From positions 1-64,000 of the forward strand of contig PDTX01000008.1 of assembly GCA_002749065.1 (NCBI GenBank): a stretch of DNA of 64,000 nt. The letters are read 5' to 3'. Source of the stretch: Bacteroidia bacterium (GTDB lineage Bacteria; Bacteroidota; Bacteroidia; Bacteroidales; CAJPTX01). The position numbers and the translations under genes are program-made. Below, piece after piece: positions 25,430 through 34,303 of the stretch. The first letter of the stretch is position 1; the number at the start of each line of letters is the position of its first letter. The notes beneath the pieces are model-generated. The model was not told the origin of the DNA. It ran no database searches and worked only from the letters and a program-made list of their open reading frames with translations.

Positions 25430-27324
25430 AGCCCGTTGTAGTGCTTGACGGCCTCCGTGAAGAAGGCCTGCCCGTCCCGGCGCATGCTGTCGCTCACCTC
25501 GCCCTCCGCGCTCACCTCCCGCTCCTGGTCGTGGTCGTAGAAGTACGCACCGTGGTCGCCTACCCATCCGTAGCCGTTGTTGTAGATGACCATGGCCCCG
25601 CCGTGCGCCGCCCGGAAGATGTCCCGCGAGAAGGGGAAGCCTCCGTGGCCCAGGCCCAGCTGGCCGAGCAGGGTGGCCGCGAGGTCTGTCTGCGCGCTTA
25701 CCCGTGGCACCACGTGCGGCACGCTGTCCCGGAGCGCGCCGCCGAGCCATATCATGGGGATGTGGTAGCGCGCGCGCTCCTCATTGCCCGAGCCCCCGGG
25801 GAGCCGGTGCCCGTGGTCGGCCAGCATGATTACCAGCGTCGAGTCCCACACGGGCGAGGCGCGGAGCGAGTCCAGGAAGTCCCCGAAGCAGCTGTCGGCG
25901 TACCGCGCCGTCGCCACGATTTTCTCCTCCTCGCTCCCCCTGTTGTCGTGCCCGGGCAGCTCGAAGGGTTCGTGGTTGGTCAGCGTGAAGAGCATCCTGA
26001 AGAAGGGGCGACGGGCGGTGTCCATCTCCCGCCGCATCCGCGCGTAGAGGTACTCGTCGTGCACCCCCCACTTCGAGTTGCCCAGCTCCGAGGGGAACGC
26101 GTCGCCCTCCACCACCCGGCGGAAGCCCGCGATGTAGGCGCAGGTCTTGATGTTGGCGAAGTCCGCGTCCCCCCCGTAGTAGAAGCAGCTGCTGTAGCCG
26201 AGCGAGTCCAGCTGCCGGGGGAAGAAGCGCAGCTGGCGCAGCTTCCGGGTGTACTTGATGATGCTCTTCTTGGTCTGGGCCGGGTAGCCCGCCAGTACGC
26301 CCACTATCCCCTTGTCGCTCCGCGTCGAGGCGCTGTACACCCGGCTGAACGCGATGCCCTCCCGCCCGTAGAGGCTGTCGAAGCGGGGCATGCTCTCCCC
26401 GGAGCCCAGCACGGAGGAGAACTTCGCCGACTGGCTCTCCATCAGCACCAGCACGATGTTGGGGCGAGCCACCCGCAGGTAGCTGGTGCTGGGCGGGGCC
26501 ACGAGCCCGGTATCCGGCGGGCTCTCCCTCTCCGCCATCATGGTGGCGAAGCGCCTGTGGCTCTCCTCCGCGGGTAGGAGCTCGCGGTAGCGGACGTACT
26601 GCTGGTCGCTCGCCAGCAGGTCGTGGAGCAGGTTCCAGGCCGGGTTCACGGCGGCCTGGTTCGCGTAGAGGTCATCGCAGAAGGCCACCGTCGCCACGTT
26701 CATGGGGGCCACCGACAGGCTGCCGCGTATCGGTAGTATCATGCCGGCCGCGATGAGCAGCAGCAGTAGCCCCCCCCGGGGCGTGAGCCGCCGTAGCTGG
26801 GCTCCCCTCGGCCACACCGCCACCCTGGCCAGCAGCACCAGGAGGTAGCTCAGCAGCACCACCACGCCCACCAGCGAGGCCAGCGCCCATAGGGGCATGC
26901 TCGCCAGGGCCTCTTGGGGCTTGACCAGGTAGATGAAGGGCGTGATGTCGATGCGGCTCTGCCAGTTGCGGAACAGCTCCCAGTCGGCCACCATGATGCA
27001 GACGTACAGGCACAGCAACAGGGCATGCGTGGCCAGGAATACCCGTCGCTGCACCACCGGGCGTAGGAAGCTCACCGCGATGAGTAGGAGCGTGAGGGGC
27101 ATCAGGACGTAGCCCATCACCGAGGCATCCATCCGCAGCCCGTGGAGGAGCGTCCCCATCACCCGGCCGAGCGGAAGCGCCACGCCCCCCCCAGCCCACT
27201 GGTACAGCAGGAACAGCAAACGCCCCGCCTCCTGCAGCAGCAACCACAGGAGCGCGAGGCGAATGAGAACTTCTATCCGTGAACGCGTGCGAGCCTGCTG
27301 CCGGTGTGGTCTCCCAAAGCCCAT
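25426..27324 (-). CDS. LTA synthase-like membrane sulfatase/phosphotransferase
   Basis: 632 residues. About five hydrophobic segments lie within residues 18-215, followed by an extracytoplasmic sulfatase-fold domain. Visible features: 'RPNIVLVLMESQSAKFSSVLGSG' (metal-binding Glu), 'YSASTRSDKGIVGVLAGYP' (nucleophile region), 'KWGVHDEYLY', 'MLFTLTNHEPFELP' and 'VIMLADHGHRLPGG' (metal-binding Asp-His). This is the LtaS/OpgB/EptA-like arrangement. Gram-negative Bacteroidota do not make lipoteichoic acid, so the substrate is probably a glycan or lipid phosphoethanolamine/glycerol; that is inference. Translationally coupled to the patatin gene. Confidence 0.87.
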   Translation of the reverse strand: MGFGRPHRQQARTRSRIEVLIRLALLWLLLQEAGRLLFLLYQWAGGGVALPLGRVMGTLLHGLRMDASVMGYVLMPLTLLLIAVSFLRPVVQRRVFLATHALLLCLYVCIMVADWELFRNWQSRIDITPFIYLVKPQEALASMPLWALASLVGVVVLLSYLLVLLARVAVWPRGAQLRRLTPRGGLLLLLIAAGMILPIRGSLSVAPMNVATVAFCDDLYANQAAVNPAWNLLHDLLASDQQYVRYRELLPAEESHRRFATMMAERESPPDTGLVAPPSTSYLRVARPNIVLVLMESQSAKFSSVLGSGESMPRFDSLYGREGIAFSRVYSASTRSDKGIVGVLAGYPAQTKKSIIKYTRKLRQLRFFPRQLDSLGYSSCFYYGGDADFANIKTCAYIAGFRRVVEGDAFPSELGNSKWGVHDEYLYARMRREMDTARRPFFRMLFTLTNHEPFELPGHDNRGSEEEKIVATARYADSCFGDFLDSLRASPVWDSTLVIMLADHGHRLPGGSGNEERARYHIPMIWLGGALRDSVPHVVPRVSAQTDLAATLLGQLGLGHGGFPFSRDIFRAAHGGAMVIYNNGYGWVGDHGAYFYDHDQEREVSAEGEVSDSMRRDGQAFFTEAVKHYNGL

Positions 27325-27369
27325 TGCACTACGTGCTACTACGGGGTATCCCCGATTTAGATGCTACTG

Positions 27370-28020
27370 CTATTCGAATTCGTCGTCGTCCGAATCGAAG
27401 GAATCCACCTCCTCGTTTTCCCCGAAGTCATTCGAGCTGCCCCCGCCGCTGCTATAGCTGTCCCCGCCGAAGCCATCATCCAGCCCGCTCCTCTCCTCCA
27501 GCCAGGCCGACGTGTTGTAGACCCCCCCCTCCTGGTACACCCACAGGCGCCCATCGCCCTGCGAGTTGATCATGGACACAGCCTCCTGCATCGTGGCGAA
27601 ATCCGCGATCGACACCAGCTTGAAGCCGTTGGGGGCTTCGAAGATCTTGGCCTGCGGGTGGCTCGACTGCTGCGCCGCCAGGAAGTTACTCGCATTCTCC
27701 GGGATGGTGAAGCTACCCTTTATCACGTGGAACTTCAGGCTCCCATCTGACGCGGGGGCCTCCATGGCGCCGCCCTCCGTGGGCATATTGTCCATGCCCC
27801 CCCCCATCTGCTCCTCCGCCTCCCTGGCTTCTGCCGCCTCGGCGGCGTTCACGCTATCCAGCGCTTTCGCCATGCTGTCCTCCGCCGCCGCACGCTTCGC
27901 GCGGGCCACAGCGTCTGCCTTCGCCTGTTGCTGCGCCGCCTCGTCATTTCCGCAAGCCGAAAAAAACAATCCTAATACCACCGTAAATGCTACCATAAGG
28001 TAACGATTTGCCATATTCAT
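27370..28020 (-). CDS. SPOR-domain lipoprotein
   Basis: 216 residues. Start ATG 28020 with AAGGAAA upstream; a GTG three bases earlier is also in frame. Lipobox 'GLFFSAC' (Cys23). An Ala/Glu/Lys-rich coiled stretch spans about 26-72, a Gly/Met-rich linker follows, and residues about 96-163 form a SPOR domain ('FHVIKGSFTIPENASNFL', 'AKIFEAPNGFKLVSIADF', 'GRLWVYQ'). SPOR domains bind denuded peptidoglycan at division sites. The C-terminus is Gly/Ser then Asp/Glu-rich and probably disordered. Encoded 45 bases upstream of the sulfatase gene in the same direction. Confidence 0.82.
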   Translation of the reverse strand: MNMANRYLMVAFTVVLGLFFSACGNDEAAQQQAKADAVARAKRAAAEDSMAKALDSVNAAEAAEAREAEEQMGGGMDNMPTEGGAMEAPASDGSLKFHVIKGSFTIPENASNFLAAQQSSHPQAKIFEAPNGFKLVSIADFATMQEAVSMINSQGDGRLWVYQEGGVYNTSAWLEERSGLDDGFGGDSYSSGGGSSNDFGENEEVDSFDSDDDEFE

Positions 28021-28080
28021 CACGTTTCCTTGTTATGTTATGCGACTATTCAGAACGGCCCACGCCGCGTACCTAGACCA

Positions 28081-28088
28081 CAAATATA
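28081..28088 (-). promoter_or_regulatory. -7 promoter element (TATATTTG) for the SPOR lipoprotein
   Basis: Minus-strand TATATTTG matches TAnnTTTG and lies about 60 bases before the start at 28020. Probably drives the SPOR-sulfatase-patatin run of genes. Confidence 0.5.
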
Positions 28089-28192
28089 ATCATGATTTGC
28101 GTTTTACCCTAATCGTAGCGAAAAAACCCCCTGCTCCAGCTCCCGGACGGATTCTCGGCCGCCCCGGCTTCGTATCGGAGTGGCTAGCGCAC

Positions 28193-28215
28193 AAAAAAAG
28201 CCCCCCGAAGGGGGC
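28193..28215 (-). terminator. Rho-independent terminator with UUCG loop
   Basis: Minus strand reads GCCCCC-TTCG-GGGGGC followed by seven T residues. It closes the lipoprotein gene ending at 28243. Confidence 0.92.
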
Positions 28216-28242
28216 CTTTCTTACGAATTACGGCGGAGAAGA

Positions 28243-29127
28243 CTACTCAACCGTGAAGTACTTGAAGCTAATCTTCTCATCCTTCTCCTTACCGCTCTTC
28301 TCACCAAAGAGGATGATGTAGTACATGTCGTTAATCTTCGTCAGGTAGCATTTGTCTTTGGCTATTTTCACCTCTTTGCTACCATTCTTGTGCATCTTCT
28401 TGGCATCTTCCAGCGAGAAGTCCATTATGGCCTTCTCGTCCTTCGCACCGAGGTCTACAAACTCGCAACCGCAACCCTTGTTTCTCTTTTCTACTGCGGA
28501 GGAGAATCGCACAGTGAACTCACCGGATGTCATCAGTTCACCCATACCCTTGCTATACTTAAAGTCCTTATTGGCTGAGTAGTTTGCAATATCTATCTTC
28601 CCAGCACTTGCAGGGGCTTCCTTACCCGTGGAAAATACAAATGCACCATTATCGCCTGCAAGGTTACCCAGCGCACCGTTCTTAACCGTCGTGAACTTCT
28701 TGTCCGTGGTAGGCACTTCGTATGTCAGCGTTCCCCTGCCAGTAGAGGAGCCCTTCTTGCCATAGGCCGTCACCTCCACCTTGTCATCCTTCTTCAGGAC
28801 AACAGGCTTCTTGTTCGCATCCATCAGCTCAATCTTTGCCTTGTACTCGTGGTCCACGTTGCCCTTCCCCCACTTCACTTTTACCTTCGTAGTATTGAAC
28901 AGCACCGAGGTCTTGTCCTCGTCGAGCTTAGTGGCCTCATCCACCTTCACCGTGACCCAGAAGGTGGTGGCATCCAGCTTTTTCATCTCGTTGTGCAGGC
29001 CCTCATCGCTGTAGAACTTCACCTGGGGCGCTACAAACGACTCATCCTTCTTCTTGTCGCAGCTGCCAAAACCGATCAGGGTTACCAGAGCTGCCGCCAT
29101 CATGAGCAACAAACTTTTCCTCTTCAT
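28243..29127 (-). CDS. Lipoprotein of unknown function
   Basis: 294 residues, lipobox 'LIGFGSC' (Cys23), AAGGAG ribosome-binding site 11 bases upstream of the ATG. The mature protein is Lys/Asp/Thr-rich and beta-strand-like ('KVKVKWGKGNVDHEYKAKIEL', 'DKVEVTAYGKKGSSTGRGTL'), suggesting an immunoglobulin-like or lipocalin-like fold. A GCGCEF pair of cysteines is present near residue 223. No family recognised. Its codon use is clearly AT-richer than the flanking housekeeping genes. Confidence 0.75.
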   Translation of the reverse strand: MKRKSLLLMMAAALVTLIGFGSCDKKKDESFVAPQVKFYSDEGLHNEMKKLDATTFWVTVKVDEATKLDEDKTSVLFNTTKVKVKWGKGNVDHEYKAKIELMDANKKPVVLKKDDKVEVTAYGKKGSSTGRGTLTYEVPTTDKKFTTVKNGALGNLAGDNGAFVFSTGKEAPASAGKIDIANYSANKDFKYSKGMGELMTSGEFTVRFSSAVEKRNKGCGCEFVDLGAKDEKAIMDFSLEDAKKMHKNGSKEVKIAKDKCYLTKINDMYYIILFGEKSGKEKDEKISFKYFTVE

Positions 29128-29226
29128 ACTCGTTTTCTCCTTAATTTTGCGCCATGTCAGTTTCGGCGCGGTTAAACTACTCGTCTATTTCTGTACTCGT
29201 GTACTCGTTCTGAAATTGCGTTCTGC

Positions 29227-29670
29227 TTAGGTGGGGTTCTCCATGAGGTCTACGCGGCGTTGGTGTCGCCCGCCCTCGAAGCGGGCCGCCAGGAAGGTCT
29301 CCGTGATCTGCTCGGCCTCGGCCTCCGTCACGAAGCGGGCCGGGAGGCTGAGCACGTTGGCGTCGTTGTGCTGCCGCCCCAGCGTGGCCAGCTCGCTCGT
29401 CCAGGCCAGCGCGGCCCGCACGCCCCGGTGGCGGTTCAGCGCCATGGAGATGCCGTTGCCGCTGCCGCAGATGCCCACGCCCAGCTGCACCTCCCCCTGC
29501 CCAATGCCCTGGGCCAAGGCCTTGGCGTACAGCGGGTAGTCGCAGCTCTCGCGGCTGTCCGTGCCGTAGTCCACCACCGCGTAGCCCCGACCCTTCAGGT
29601 ACGCCTCCAGGTGCGCCTTCAGCCCGTAGCCCGCATGGTCGGAAGCAAGCCCTATAGTCTCTTTTGCCAT
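29227..29670 (-). CDS. rpiB: Ribose 5-phosphate isomerase B
   Basis: 147 residues, start MAKETIGLASDHAGYGLK (Asp11-His12). Active-site features: Cys68 in 'GVGICGSGNGIS' and His101 in 'RQHNDANVLSLP'. It interconverts ribose 5-phosphate and ribulose 5-phosphate in the pentose phosphate pathway. It has its own promoter at 29741-29774 and is followed after 99 bases by the lipoprotein gene in the same direction. Confidence 0.95.
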   Translation of the reverse strand: MAKETIGLASDHAGYGLKAHLEAYLKGRGYAVVDYGTDSRESCDYPLYAKALAQGIGQGEVQLGVGICGSGNGISMALNRHRGVRAALAWTSELATLGRQHNDANVLSLPARFVTEAEAEQITETFLAARFEGGRHQRRVDLMENPT

Positions 29671-29740
29671 TCAGCTCGTTTAGGTCTAAGCCTTTCGCCA
29701 GCAAGCCTTTCTGGGCTCGCCGCTCGGGCCTCTCACCACG

Positions 29741-29774
29741 CAAAGATAAAAACAATAATGTATCTGGCACCAAA
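29741..29774 (-). promoter_or_regulatory. Promoter for rpiB
   Basis: Minus strand: TTTG at 29774-29771, a 22-base spacer, TATCTTTG at 29748-29741. Both elements fit the Bacteroidota consensus. Confidence 0.65.
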
Positions 29775-29912
29775 TTTGGGCGTTTCCCACCCGTTTTTTT
29801 TGACCACCCTCCCCGATTCTGGGGTGAAGCACCAGCACGCAGAAGGGCCGGCACGCTCGTGGCGCACCAGCCCTCCTCGGTACTCGGCCCGGGGTTTTGG
29901 CCCCCGATCCCT

Positions 29913-30494
29913 TTACTTCTTTATGAAGATCACGCTGAGCTGCTTGCCGAACACCTCCGCCAGGTTCGTATGCCCACCCTGGCCCTTCTTACCCATCCCC
30001 TCAATCATCTTCATCAGCTTCTCCGTATCCATCTTCCACACGAGCCTGCCCTCCTCCAGCTCCAGCACGATCTCCTTGGGCAGGCCCTCCGCATGGGGGT
30101 TGGTGCCGTGCGGCTTGCTGGTGGCGCCGGTGCTCCCGTCCTTCTGGCCCTTGGTCACCTTGGCCGTGATGTGGATTTTGCCCTCCTTCTCCTCCCACAT
30201 GAATTGGTGCGTGTGGTCCTTACCCGTATGCGGGCCCGTCAGCTCGACGGTCTTGTCCTCCTTCAGCTCGAAGCCCGTGATGGGCATCATGCTCTTGTAC
30301 TTCTCAATCGAGCCCGTTGCGCCCTTCTCGGAGGCGTACGTGTCGGCCTCCCACTTGCCCACTGGGTCGACCTTGGCCTCCTCCTTGTTCTCTACCTGGT
30401 TGTTGGTCTTCTTGTCCTTGCAGGATACGAAGCCCCCAGCGACCAGCACCATAACCGCCATGGTCAGCACGGCGAACAGATTCCTTCTTTTCAT
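29913..30494 (-). CDS. Lipoprotein, possibly lipocalin-like
   Basis: 193 residues from MKRRNLF (ATG 30494); a longer frame upstream crosses the promoter and is rejected. Lipobox 'AGGFVSC' (Cys25). After a Lys/Glu/Asn linker comes 'VDPVGKWEADTYASEKGATG', resembling the GxW start of small Bacteroidota lipocalin-like domains, then alternating strands such as 'ITGFELKEDKTVELTG' and 'HQFMWEEKEGKIHITAKV'. Ligand unknown. Single-gene unit with its own promoter. Confidence 0.72.
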   Translation of the reverse strand: MKRRNLFAVLTMAVMVLVAGGFVSCKDKKTNNQVENKEEAKVDPVGKWEADTYASEKGATGSIEKYKSMMPITGFELKEDKTVELTGPHTGKDHTHQFMWEEKEGKIHITAKVTKGQKDGSTGATSKPHGTNPHAEGLPKEIVLELEEGRLVWKMDTEKLMKMIEGMGKKGQGGHTNLAEVFGKQLSVIFIKK

Positions 30495-30546
30495 CTTGCG
30501 TTTATGAGTTACGTTTAGAAAGATTGTTTCTACATTTTCTGCGTGG

Positions 30547-30577
30547 CAAAGGTAGCGTATTTCCCGGTATGTCCAAA
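30547..30577 (-). promoter_or_regulatory. Promoter for the lipocalin-like lipoprotein
   Basis: Minus strand: TTTG at 30577-30574, 19-base spacer, TACCTTTG at 30554-30547. A full match to the Bacteroidota consensus. Confidence 0.7.
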
Positions 30578-30660
30578 CACCCACGCCGGAGATGTGCTAC
30601 GGTGCTCGTCTGGGCATGCTGGCTCGCGGCGTGAATCATGGCATGCTAGGCGAAAATCCC

Positions 30661-30668
30661 TACCTTCG
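30661..30668 (+). promoter_or_regulatory. -7-like element (TACCTTCG) for mutS
   Basis: One mismatch from TAnnTTTG, 41 bases before the mutS start. Divergent from the promoter at 30547. Confidence 0.4.
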
Positions 30669-30709
30669 CGGGGGTAGCATGATACGGACAATACGCAGAG
30701 ATTAGCCAT

Positions 30710-33355
30710 ATGGATACAGCAGGCGGCAGGCGTGGGCGGCCCCCCGGGTCGGGGAAATCCCCCAGCGTGGCGAAGACCACGCCGATGATGGAGCAGTATG
30801 AGCGGGTGAAGGGCGAGCACGCCGATGCGCTGGTGCTCTTCCGCATGGGGGACTTCTACGAGGCCTTCAATGAGGACGCGGTGCTGATGGCCGGCATCCT
30901 GGGCATCACGCTCACCAAGCGGGCCAATGGCTACGCCTCGGACATGGACCTGGCGGGCTTCCCCTACCATGCGCTGGACACCTACCTCCCGAAGCTCGTG
31001 CGGGCGGGCCAGCGGGTGGCCATCTGCGACCAGCTCGAGGACCCCAAGCTGGCCAAGAAAATCGTCAAGCGGGGCGTGACCGAGATCGTGACTCCCGGCG
31101 TGGCCCTCGATGAGGGGATGCTCGAGCAGCGGGAGAACAACTTCCTGGCCTCGGTCCTCTTCAAGGAGGGGCTGGTGGGGGTGTCCTTCATCGACGTGTC
31201 GACCGGCGAGTTCTACGTGGCCCAGGGCGAGATGGCCTTCGTCGACAAGCTGCTCAACAACTTCCGCCCCAAGGAGGTCCTCGTGCCGCGCGGGCAGCAG
31301 GCCGACGCGCAGGAGCGGCTGGGCGGGCACTTCTACTTCTCCCGCATCGACGACTGGGCCTACGCGCTCAACGACGCGGGCTACCGGCTCCAGCAGCACT
31401 TCGGGACCAAGGGGCTCAAGGGATTCGGCATAGAGACCATGTACGCGGGCGTGTGCGCCGCCGGGGCCGCGCTGGCCTACCTCGACGTGACCAAGCACGC
31501 CAAGCTGCAGCACATCACGGGCATCTCCCGCCTGGAGGAGGACCAGTACGTCTGGCTGGACCGCTTCACGCTGCGCAACCTGGAGGTCTTCCAGAGCGTG
31601 GGCGAGGGGGGGCGAACCCTCGTCGAGACGGTCGACAGGACGCTGACGCCCATGGGCAGCCGCCTGCTGCGCCGGTGGCTGAGCCTCCCCCGCAAGGACC
31701 TACCGGTAATCCAGTCCCGCCAGTCGGTGGTGCAGCACCTGCTGGGGCAGGAGGAGCTGCGGGCGGCGTGGGGGGACCTCCTCTCGCAGGTGGGCGACCT
31801 GGAGCGGCTCAGCTCGCGGGCCTCGATGGGGCGCATCCTCCCCCGGGAGGTGGCCCGGCTGGGGGCCTCCCTGGCCCTGATCGTGCCGCTGAAGCAGGAC
31901 TGCGAGGGGGCGACCGAGCACGGGCTGCAGCACCTGGGCGAGCAGCTCAACCCTTGCGCATCCCTGGTGCAGCGGATAGGCCGGGAGCTGGCCGAGAGCC
32001 CCACGCAGCTGGGCAAGGGCGGGGTCTTCGGCCCGGGGGTAAACCCGGAGCTGGACGAGCTCCGCGCCATCCATCGCGACGCGAAGGGCTACCTGGAGGA
32101 TCTGGCGAGCCGCGAGGCGTTCAGCACGGGCATCCAGTCGCTCAAGGTGGGCTTTAACAATGTGTTCGGCTACTTCTTCGAGGTGCGCAACACCTACAGG
32201 GGCATGGTGCCGCCCGATTGGGAGCGGAAGCAGACCCTCACCCAGGCCGAGCGCTACATCAACCCGGAGCTGAAGGAGTTCGAGCGGAAGATTCTGGGGG
32301 CGGAGCAGCGCATCCTGGAGATAGAGGCCGAGCTGTACGAGCAGCTGGTGCAGAGCCTGGGGGAGTACATCCCGACCATCCAGCTGAATGCGGCCATTGT
32401 GGCGCAGCTGGACGTGCTGCGGGGCTTCGCGGAGCTGGCGCGGGCCAAGGGCTGGGCTAAGCCGCTGGTGGACGAGGGGCTGGAGCTGGAGATAACGGAG
32501 GGGTGGCACCCGGTGATTGCCGAGACGCTGCCCCCGGGCGAGGCGTACGTGCGTAACAGCGTGAGCCTAGACCCCGAGCGGCAGCAAATCATGATGATCA
32601 CCGGGCCGAACATGTCGGGTAAGTCTGCCCTGCTGCGGCAGACGGCACTCATCGTGCTGCTGGCGCAGACCGGGAGCTACGTGCCGGCCGAGGCGGCCCG
32701 GGTCGGCATCGTGGACAAGATTTTCACCCGCGTGGGGGCGAGCGACAACATCTCGATGGGGGAGTCGACCTTCATGGTGGAGATGTCGGAGTCGGCCAGC
32801 ATCCTCAACAACCTCTCGGCCCGGAGCCTGGTGCTGCTGGACGAGATCGGCCGGGGGACCAGCACCTACGACGGGGTGTCGATCGCGTGGGCGATGGCCG
32901 AGTACATCCACGAGCACCGAGAGGGGCGGGCCAAGACGCTCTTCGCGACGCACTACCACGAGCTCAACGAGATGGAGAGCCACTTCGAGCGCATACGGAA
33001 CTTCAACGTGTCGGTCCGGGAGGTGGACGACCGGATTCTCTTCATCCGCAAGCTGGAGCCGGGGGGCACGGCGCACAGCTTCGGTATCCACGTGGCCAAG
33101 CTGGCGGGTATGCCCCCCCGGGTGGTGCAGCGGGCGGGGGAGATTCTCAAGGGACTGGAGGCCCAGCGGTCGGGCGAGGGGGAGATGCCGGTGGGCGAGG
33201 GGGGGGATGGGCTGCAGGTGAGCATCTTCCAGGTGGAGGACCCGGAGCTACGCCGGCTGCGCGACAGCCTGGCCGAGCTGGATGTCAACCGCATGACCCC
33301 GGTGGAGGCGCTGGTGGCGCTGGAGCGGGTGAAGCGGGAGGCAGGGTTGGGGTAG
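30710..33355 (+). CDS. mutS: DNA mismatch repair protein MutS
   Basis: 881 residues. The mismatch-reading Phe49-Tyr-Glu51 lies in 'FRMGDFYEAF', and the ATPase has Walker A 'GPNMSGKSALLRQ' (Lys638), Walker B 'SLVLLDEIGRGTSTYDG' and the HTH end 'AGMPPRVVQRA'. Full MutS1 architecture (mismatch, connector, core, clamp, ATPase). The first ~26 residues (Gly/Arg/Pro-rich) precede the usual start and a methionine at residue 26-27 is an alternative. It recognises replication mismatches and recruits MutL. Confidence 0.97.
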   Translation: MDTAGGRRGRPPGSGKSPSVAKTTPMMEQYERVKGEHADALVLFRMGDFYEAFNEDAVLMAGILGITLTKRANGYASDMDLAGFPYHALDTYLPKLVRAGQRVAICDQLEDPKLAKKIVKRGVTEIVTPGVALDEGMLEQRENNFLASVLFKEGLVGVSFIDVSTGEFYVAQGEMAFVDKLLNNFRPKEVLVPRGQQADAQERLGGHFYFSRIDDWAYALNDAGYRLQQHFGTKGLKGFGIETMYAGVCAAGAALAYLDVTKHAKLQHITGISRLEEDQYVWLDRFTLRNLEVFQSVGEGGRTLVETVDRTLTPMGSRLLRRWLSLPRKDLPVIQSRQSVVQHLLGQEELRAAWGDLLSQVGDLERLSSRASMGRILPREVARLGASLALIVPLKQDCEGATEHGLQHLGEQLNPCASLVQRIGRELAESPTQLGKGGVFGPGVNPELDELRAIHRDAKGYLEDLASREAFSTGIQSLKVGFNNVFGYFFEVRNTYRGMVPPDWERKQTLTQAERYINPELKEFERKILGAEQRILEIEAELYEQLVQSLGEYIPTIQLNAAIVAQLDVLRGFAELARAKGWAKPLVDEGLELEITEGWHPVIAETLPPGEAYVRNSVSLDPERQQIMMITGPNMSGKSALLRQTALIVLLAQTGSYVPAEAARVGIVDKIFTRVGASDNISMGESTFMVEMSESASILNNLSARSLVLLDEIGRGTSTYDGVSIAWAMAEYIHEHREGRAKTLFATHYHELNEMESHFERIRNFNVSVREVDDRILFIRKLEPGGTAHSFGIHVAKLAGMPPRVVQRAGEILKGLEAQRSGEGEMPVGEGGDGLQVSIFQVEDPELRRLRDSLAELDVNRMTPVEALVALERVKREAGLG

Positions 33356-33383
33356 TGGACTGGGGGCTATTCGCGAGGGTGGC

Positions 33384-33788
33384 CTAGCGGAAGTCGTCCC
33401 ACACCCCGCCGTTGTACGCCCTGAAGCCCTGCCCCTGAAGCCACTCGACGGCCACTTGGCTCCGTCGCCCGCTACGGCATATCGCCACGATGGGCTTCTT
33501 CCTGTCCAGCTCGCCGACGCGCTTCCCCAGCTCGCCCAGCGGGATGTTGATGGATTTGCCGGCGTGCCCGGCCTTGTACTCGGCCACGGTGCGGACATCA
33601 ACCAGGATGGCTGTCCCTTTCCTCACCATCTCCTGGAGCTGGCCGAGCGTGGGCTTCGGGCTGGGTTTCGCCTTCACCTGCTGCGGAGATGACGCTTTGG
33701 GCTCCGGACCCTTGCCACAGGCGGCTATCGGGACGGAGAGGGAGAGGAGGACTGTGGCCAGGAGTAGGCGGAGTGGCTTGCTTGTCAT
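33384..33788 (-). CDS. Rhodanese-domain lipoprotein
   Basis: 134 residues. Lipobox 'VPIAAC' (Cys24), a Pro/Lys-rich linker, then a single rhodanese domain with 'AILVDVRTVAEYKAGHAGKSINIPLGEL' and active-site Cys104 in 'VAICRSGRRS'. The intact Cys predicts sulfurtransferase or related thiol chemistry in the periplasm. Convergent with mutS, 28 bases apart. Confidence 0.9.
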   Translation of the reverse strand: MTSKPLRLLLATVLLSLSVPIAACGKGPEPKASSPQQVKAKPSPKPTLGQLQEMVRKGTAILVDVRTVAEYKAGHAGKSINIPLGELGKRVGELDRKKPIVAICRSGRRSQVAVEWLQGQGFRAYNGGVWDDFR

Positions 33789-33898
33789 GGTAAATCGGTT
33801 TGCTATTTCGTAAGATGCGCTTTCCGTAGCGTAAACAGCAACGGGGGGAAAGCGTTCAATGGCCGGGATGCGCGCACCTTGCGTCTGCGCCGTCCGGC

Positions 33899-33929
33899 TT
33901 GCGTGTGGAGGGGTATTTCGCTACCTTTG
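33899..33929 (+). promoter_or_regulatory. Promoter ahead of the truncated DUF1016 copy
   Basis: TTG at 33899-33901, 20-base spacer, TACCTTTG at 33922-33929. This is the intact member of the duplicated promoter pair. Confidence 0.6.
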
Positions 33930-33949
33930 TTGCCTAAACGGTGGATGAT

Positions 33950-34303
33950 ATGACCGAGAGGGGTATGCAGCCCGGGGCCAGGATGGAAGCGCTGTTCCGG
34001 CAGGTGTCCGTGCGGATTGAGTCGGCCCGGGGGGTGGCGGCGCGCGGCGCCATCGTGCTGAGGACGAACTACGGGGAGCTGGTCCCTGAGCGGCTGGCGG
34101 GGCGCTATGGGGCGGGGTGGTCTGTACGCAATCTGAAGTATCTCCGGCAGTTCTGCATGATGTATTCGAATTCTGCAAACGCGTTTGCCGAATTCGCGGA
34201 GCGGCATCTCACCTGGTCCCACTACCTGGTTCTGGTGCGGATAGATAACTCGCAGAGTGGTATTTCGCCACCTTTGCATCCTAATACTATAGAGTATGCC
34301 TGA
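33950..34303 (+). pseudogene. Truncated, internally deleted copy of the DUF1016 nuclease N-terminal domain
   Basis: 117 residues that align along the first ~125 residues of the next gene: 'MTERGMQPGARMEALFRQVS' matches 'MPEKDLQLGGRMEELFQRIS', and 'GWSVRNLKYLRQF' and 'HLTWSHYLVLVRIDN' match closely. About 19 residues are missing between TNY and GELV, and a few more around 'ERLAGRYG'. All gaps keep the frame. It lacks the whole PD-(D/E)XK nuclease part. The start is chosen by alignment; a GTG at 33941 is also in frame. Its stop overlaps the start of the full gene by 8 bases. It may be dead, or a leader peptide/N-domain protein coupled to the next gene. Confidence 0.75.
34269..34276 (+). promoter_or_regulatory. 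Second, degenerate copy of the DUF1016 promoter (CACCTTTG)
   Basis: Same context as the promoter at 33922, but the first base of TAnnTTTG is C and no TTG is visible near -33. It may be weak, leaving the full gene dependent on the upstream promoter. Confidence 0.4.
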
